This document shows positions 6,519 through 9,506 of a stretch of DNA of 9,506 nucleotides, piece by piece. Every line of letters begins with the position of its first letter. Positions within the stretch are counted from its first letter, which is position 1. This DNA is from an uncultured Carnobacterium sp. (lineage in GTDB: Bacteria; Bacillota; Bacilli; Lactobacillales; Aerococcaceae), in contig CALALK010000038.1 of NCBI GenBank assembly GCA_937923125.1, forward strand, positions 1 to 9,506, in the 5' to 3' direction. The position numbers were made by a program, and so were the translations under genes. Under the pieces are notes generated by a model. The model was given only the letters and a program-made list of their open reading frames with translations, had not been told where the DNA came from and searched no databases.

Positions 6519-6548
6519 GTTTGTAGGCTAAAAGTAGCGCACAAACTT
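6517..6548. promoter_or_regulatory. Hairpin overlapping the ecsB stop and the ytmP -35 box
   Basis: Arms AAGTTTGT (6517-6524) and ACAAACTT (6541-6548) pair perfectly, and inside them GCTA (6527-6530) pairs with TAGC (6535-6538) around an AAAG loop. The left arm begins within the ecsB stop codon and the right arm overlaps the next -35 box by 2 nt. No U-tract follows on the plus strand, so it is not a standard terminator. It may protect the 3' end of the ecsAB mRNA or be a processing or binding site. Confidence 0.45.
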
Positions 6549-6575
6549 GACTCAAATGGCATAAAACCATAAAAT
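6547..6575 (+). promoter_or_regulatory. Sigma-A promoter of ytmP-trmB
   Basis: TTGACT (6547-6552) and TAAAAT (6570-6575) each differ from consensus by one base and are separated by 17 nt. Transcription would start near 6582, about 46 nt before the ytmP-like start codon. This gives the phosphotransferase and trmB their own expression independent of ecsAB. Confidence 0.75.
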
Positions 6576-6627
6576 AAAAGAATAGATTTATTAAAGGAAA
6601 CAGAATTTGTCGTTAGGGATGGAATAG

Positions 6628-7431
6628 ATGGAATATAACATGGACTCAGGATGGGATCTCCATCCAATTGGTGGGGACACCGGTCAAGCGTACATGGGAG
6701 TAAAAGACCATGAACGTGTATTTCTAAAGAGAAATGCTTCACCGTTTTTAGCGGTGCTATCGGGTGAAGGTATCACTCCTAAGTTAATATGGACCAAACG
6801 TGCGGGTAATGGTGATGTCATTACAGCTCAAGAATGGTTGTCTGGCAGATCCCTCACTAAGGAAGAAATGGGTTCCGTCGAAGTCATCGAGCTGTTAAAA
6901 CAGATTCACCAATCCCCAAATCTTTTACAAATGTTACAACAAATTCAAGGTGAAGAGTATAGCACTCAAAAATTCATCGATGAATATTTAAATAATTTAC
7001 AGTCAGGATTACAAACCCACCGTTTCTTAAACGAAGTATTAAATTACTTAATTGAGACTATTCCGCTAGTTAGCGAAGTTGGGAAAACAGTTTGTCACGG
7101 AGACCTTGATCGTCGTAACTTTATGTTATCTGAAGACGGAAAGCTCTACCTTGTCGACTGGGAAATGGTTCGCCTTGCCGATCCAGTTTCTGATTTGACA
7201 ATGATCTTGACACAATACATTCCTGTTCATCAATGGGGTGAATGGCTTGATATGTATGGATTACAACTGTCTACAAATATTTATCAACGAATTGAATGGT
7301 ATGCCTTAATGAATTGCTTGAATTATATTAAGAAAACGCACTTCGAGGGACGTTACCTTGAAATGAACGAGAAAATTCTTTTGGTGAAGTCGATTTACAA
7401 TAATCGTATTGGAAAACCCGCAGAAGAATAG
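6628..7431 (+). CDS. ytmP: YtmP-like phosphotransferase (choline/aminoglycoside kinase fold)
   Basis: A 267-residue cytoplasmic protein with the protein-kinase-like fold of choline/ethanolamine and aminoglycoside kinases. Seen in order: a glycine-rich nucleotide loop PIGGDTGQAYMG (13-24), a candidate ATP lysine in FLKRNA (K34), the catalytic loop CHGDLDRRN (156-164) with D159 and N164, and the metal-binding DWE (177-179). All key residues are intact. The family member YtmP of Bacillus lies directly before trmB, as here, and its natural substrate is not established to my knowledge. The ATG is preceded by AGGGATGGA (6615-6623), a moderate ribosome binding site. It has its own promoter and ends 14 nt before trmB. 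Despite the fold, nothing here indicates drug resistance; the context is housekeeping. Confidence 0.88.
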   Translation: MEYNMDSGWDLHPIGGDTGQAYMGVKDHERVFLKRNASPFLAVLSGEGITPKLIWTKRAGNGDVITAQEWLSGRSLTKEEMGSVEVIELLKQIHQSPNLLQMLQQIQGEEYSTQKFIDEYLNNLQSGLQTHRFLNEVLNYLIETIPLVSEVGKTVCHGDLDRRNFMLSEDGKLYLVDWEMVRLADPVSDLTMILTQYIPVHQWGEWLDMYGLQLSTNIYQRIEWYALMNCLNYIKKTHFEGRYLEMNEKILLVKSIYNNRIGKPAEE

Positions 7432-7433
7432 AC

Positions 7434-7438
7434 AGGAG
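7434..7438 (+). promoter_or_regulatory. Ribosome binding site for the TTG start of trmB
   Basis: AGGAG lies 7 nt before TTG at 7446. An in-frame stop (7440-7442) sits just upstream, and the next in-frame ATG is only 18 codons downstream at 7500, inside conserved sequence. The TTG start is therefore effectively forced. Confidence 0.8.
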
Positions 7439-7445
7439 TTAGACT

Positions 7446-8114
7446 TTGAGATTAAGAAATAAACCTTGGGCAAAAGATGCTTTAGCCTCTCACCCAGAAA
7501 TGGTCATCCAAGATCCAGCACAATGGAAGGGAAGATGGCATGAACGTTTTGGCAATAACAATCCAATCCATATTGAGATTGGTTCTGGGAAAGGCCAATT
7601 CGTGAGCGGTATGGCACGTCAAAACCCAAACATTAACTATATTGGAATCGAAATTCAAGAAAGCGTCCTAGTAGTCGCACTTGAAAAAGCTCTTGCAGCA
7701 GATGTTCCAAACTTACAATTATTACATGTGAACGGTGGACAAGTAACAGACTACTTCGAAGATGGTGAAGTAGACCAAATTTACTTAAACTTCTCGGATC
7801 CATGGCCAAAGAAACGTCATGCAAAACGTCGCTTGACTCATGAGAGTTTCTTAGTCGGATATGAAAAAGTTTTACCACCATTTGGAGAATTACACTTCAA
7901 GACAGATAACCGCGGATTGTTTGAATACAGCCTTGCTTCATTCTCGCAATTTGGACTTGTGTTAAAACAAGTTTGGTTAGATTTACATCAAGTGGAATTT
8001 CCAGGAAATGTGATGACAGAATATGAAGAGAAATTTTCAGCAAAAGGTCATCCGATTTATCGTGTGGAAGTGATTTTCCCACAAGATAGAAAAGCTTTTA
8101 AACAACCTGAATAA
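7446..8114 (+). CDS. trmB: tRNA (guanine-N7-)-methyltransferase
   Basis: A 222-residue enzyme that methylates N7 of guanosine 46 in the tRNA variable loop, using S-adenosylmethionine. The N-terminus [10 protein letters not shown] is typical. The SAM-binding glycine loop [11 protein letters not shown] (42-52), the signature [11 protein letters not shown] (115-125), [10 protein letters not shown] (153-162) and TEYEEKF (191-197) are all present, and length fits the single-subunit bacterial form. It starts with TTG, which may lower its expression relative to neighbours. It is 14 nt after the ytmP-like gene, a pairing conserved in Firmicutes, and is followed by a small membrane-protein gene 22 nt later. 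Confidence 0.96.
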   Translation: MRLRNKPWAKDALASHPEMVIQDPAQWKGRWHERFGNNNPIHIEIGSGKGQFVSGMARQNPNINYIGIEIQESVLVVALEKALAADVPNLQLLHVNGGQVTDYFEDGEVDQIYLNFSDPWPKKRHAKRRLTHESFLVGYEKVLPPFGELHFKTDNRGLFEYSLASFSQFGLVLKQVWLDLHQVEFPGNVMTEYEEKFSAKGHPIYRVEVIFPQDRKAFKQPE

Positions 8115-8136
8115 CAAATAAAGGAGCCTGATTCAT

Positions 8137-8463
8137 ATGGAATCAAAAAATAGTTTCAAAGGTGCAAGCTTCCTTCTAGCAGCAGGTGCTGTTATTGGAG
8201 CATGGGCCGCTTCAAAATGGTTTGAACGTAGAAACGTCAATGGAGATGTTATTGTTCAAAATGTACGTAAATTATTTCAAGTCGTAGGAACCATCGAAGG
8301 CTCTTGGATTGAAATGGAACCTGTATTCGTGGATAGCCCAGAATTTTATGGGGAAGTTTATTATGGTGGGGTTACTCGCAAGGAAGATGATGAACTTGTC
8401 CAATACGAATTTTATGCAGATGCAAAAACAGGAGCCGTTATTGATTTATACAGAATTGGATAA
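8137..8463 (+). CDS. Small membrane-anchored protein of unknown function (possible PepSY-like C-terminus)
   Basis: A 108-residue protein I do not recognise with certainty. Residues 9-26 form a small-residue-rich membrane segment or uncleaved signal anchor (ASFLLAAGAVIGAWAASK), followed by a basic FERRN. The rest would be a soluble domain. Its last part, YEFYADAKTGAVIDLYRIG (90-108), resembles the strand-turn-strand ending of PepSY-like domains, which often bind or inhibit peptidases. A peptidase gene follows directly, but a terminator separates them. A strong AAGGAG ribosome binding site (8121-8126) supports the start, and the gene is likely the last in the ytmP-trmB operon. Topology and PepSY relation are inference. 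Confidence 0.8.
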   Translation: MESKNSFKGASFLLAAGAVIGAWAASKWFERRNVNGDVIVQNVRKLFQVVGTIEGSWIEMEPVFVDSPEFYGEVYYGGVTRKEDDELVQYEFYADAKTGAVIDLYRIG

Positions 8464-8469
8464 TCAAAG

Positions 8470-8493
8470 AAAGCTGGAGTCCCTCCAGCTTTT
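8470..8493 (+). terminator. Intrinsic terminator after the small membrane-protein gene
   Basis: A 10-bp perfect stem (8470-8479 with 8483-8492) closes a 3-nt loop (TCC) and ends in four T (8490-8493), the last part of which belongs to the stem. The U-tract is short, so some read-through into the aminopeptidase gene is plausible. The stem lies 6 nt after the stop codon. Confidence 0.75.
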
Positions 8494-8540
8494 GGCGCGT
8501 TTATAAGATATTTTAAAGTGCTAGGAAAGAAGAGGATACA

Positions 8541-9506
8541 ATGGAAGCTCATACAGAACAATTAATCAAAACGTTAACAGAAATGAAAGGGACAAGTGGG
8601 CATGAAGGCCGTATTCGTGACTTTATGAGAAGCGAATTAACACCTTTAGTAGACCGTATCGAACAAGATGGTTTAGGTGGGATTTTTGGGGTTCGTGAGA
8701 GCAAAGAAGAAGATGCACCACGCATTATGATTGCGGCACACATGGACGAAGTTGGTTTCATGGTAACAAATATCACTCCAAACGGAATGTTTAAAGTAAG
8801 TCCTTTAGGTGGATGGAACCCATACGTAGTTTCAGCACAACGTTTTACTTTATTAACTCGTAATGGAGACTATCCAATTATTTCTTCTTCAATCCCACCA
8901 CATCTTTTACGCGCAGCTGGTGGTCAACAATCTGCTGTGAAAGTAACCGATATTTTATTCGATGCTGGATTCACTTCACGTGAAGAGGCGCTTGAATATG
9001 GTTGCCGTCCAGGAGATACAATTGTTCCAGATGTAGAAACCATTTGGACTGCCAATAAGAAACGCATGATTTCTAAATCTTGGGATAACCGTTATGGATG
9101 TACAGTCGTTCTTGAAGCGTTAAAAGCCGTTAAAGATGAGGAATTACCAAACACATTAATCGCTGGAGCGAACGTGCAAGAGGAAGTCGGATTACGTGGA
9201 ACGGGTCCAAGTGTGACGAAGTTCAATCCTGATTTGTTCTTTGCGGTAGACTGCTCAGCAGCAGATGATATTAATGGTTCAAAAGAAACGTTTGGACACT
9301 TAGACCAAGGATTCTTATTACGTATTTTAGACCCAGGTATGGTGACTCTTCCTCGTATGAAAGAATTCTTAGAAGATACCGCATTAACACATAACATTCC
9401 GTTCCAATACTTTGTTTCTCAAGGTGGAACAGATGCTGGTAAAGCACACTTAATGAATCAAGGAGTACCTAGTGCAGTGATTGGGGTATGTGCTCGTTAT
9501 ATTCAT
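8541..9506 (+). CDS. pepA: M42-family glutamyl aminopeptidase, 3' end outside window
   Basis: The first 322 residues of a cytoplasmic metallo-aminopeptidase of family M42 (PepA of lactic acid bacteria, which removes N-terminal Glu or Asp; related to Bacillus YsdC/FrvX proteins). Metal ligands and catalytic residues are visible: H67 and D69 in AAHMDE, bridging D182 in SWDNRYG, E214/E215 in QEEVGLRG, and D237 in AVDCS. The window ends at RYIH, just before or at the last metal-binding histidine, so about 30-40 residues are missing compared with the usual length near 355. Typical sequence features such as GGTDAGKAH are present. The start has an AGAGGA site (8531-8536) 4 nt before ATG, slightly close. 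No clear promoter was found between it and the preceding terminator. Glutamyl specificity is inferred from lactic-acid-bacterial homologues. Confidence 0.92.
   Translation, partial: MEAHTEQLIKTLTEMKGTSGHEGRIRDFMRSELTPLVDRIEQDGLGGIFGVRESKEEDAPRIMIAAHMDEVGFMVTNITPNGMFKVSPLGGWNPYVVSAQRFTLLTRNGDYPIISSSIPPHLLRAAGGQQSAVKVTDILFDAGFTSREEALEYGCRPGDTIVPDVETIWTANKKRMISKSWDNRYGCTVVLEALKAVKDEELPNTLIAGANVQEEVGLRGTGPSVTKFNPDLFFAVDCSAADDINGSKETFGHLDQGFLLRILDPGMVTLPRMKEFLEDTALTHNIPFQYFVSQGGTDAGKAHLMNQGVPSAVIGVCARYIH

Noticed and set aside
6628..7431. Aminoglycoside resistance gene
   Set aside because: The fold and HGD/DWE motifs are shared, but the closest context is the conserved ytmP-trmB pair, which is housekeeping.
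8502..8507. Possible -10 box TATAAG for the aminopeptidase gene
   Set aside because: No -35 box fits at 17 nt upstream; that position falls in the loop and stem of the terminator.

Overview
The window is AT-rich DNA with Gram-positive style signals: strong GGAGG-type ribosome binding sites, sigma-A type promoters and intrinsic terminators with U-tracts. The gene content (a substrate-binding domain fused to its permease in a glutamine-type ABC transporter, the hit/ecsAB divergent locus, ytmP-trmB, and an M42 glutamyl aminopeptidase) points to a low-GC Firmicute, most likely of the order Lactobacillales. I cannot fix the genus by eye. A Carnobacteriaceae or Enterococcus-like relative is a guess.

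Layout. Positions 1-370 hold no convincing gene. They contain a large branched inverted-repeat element (about 96-279) and then the terminator (327-360) of the leftward genes. Positions 371-2538 (minus strand) are a two-gene amino-acid ABC transporter operon, with the fused binding-protein/permease first and the ATPase second. Its promoter is clear, and a CodY-like box sits in the promoter spacer. A strong terminator (2657-2692) separates it from a second leftward operon (2698-4341): hit, a YtxH-family small membrane protein, and a Cof-type HAD phosphatase. Positions 4342-4552 are the divergent promoter region. On the plus strand follow ecsA-ecsB (overlapping by 8 nt), then a new promoter and ytmP-like phosphotransferase, trmB (TTG start), a 108-aa membrane-anchored protein of unknown role, a terminator (8470-8493), and the beginning of an M42 aminopeptidase cut off by the window end.

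How the genes fit together. Most are conserved housekeeping genes: amino-acid uptake, nucleotide or sugar-phosphate hydrolysis, an ABC exporter linked in relatives to membrane proteolysis, tRNA m7G46 methylation and peptide degradation. Peptide breakdown and CodY-type control of amino-acid import suggest nitrogen economy, but the genes do not form one pathway.

I found no unmistakable new defence, mobile or biosynthetic system. The least explained object is the branched inverted-repeat element at 96-279. It could be a structured RNA, a MITE-like dispersed repeat, or a processing/termination structure. The next most useful points are the layered regulatory sites of the transporter promoter, the dyad in front of the ecsA promoter, and the hairpin that overlaps the ecsB stop and the ytmP promoter.
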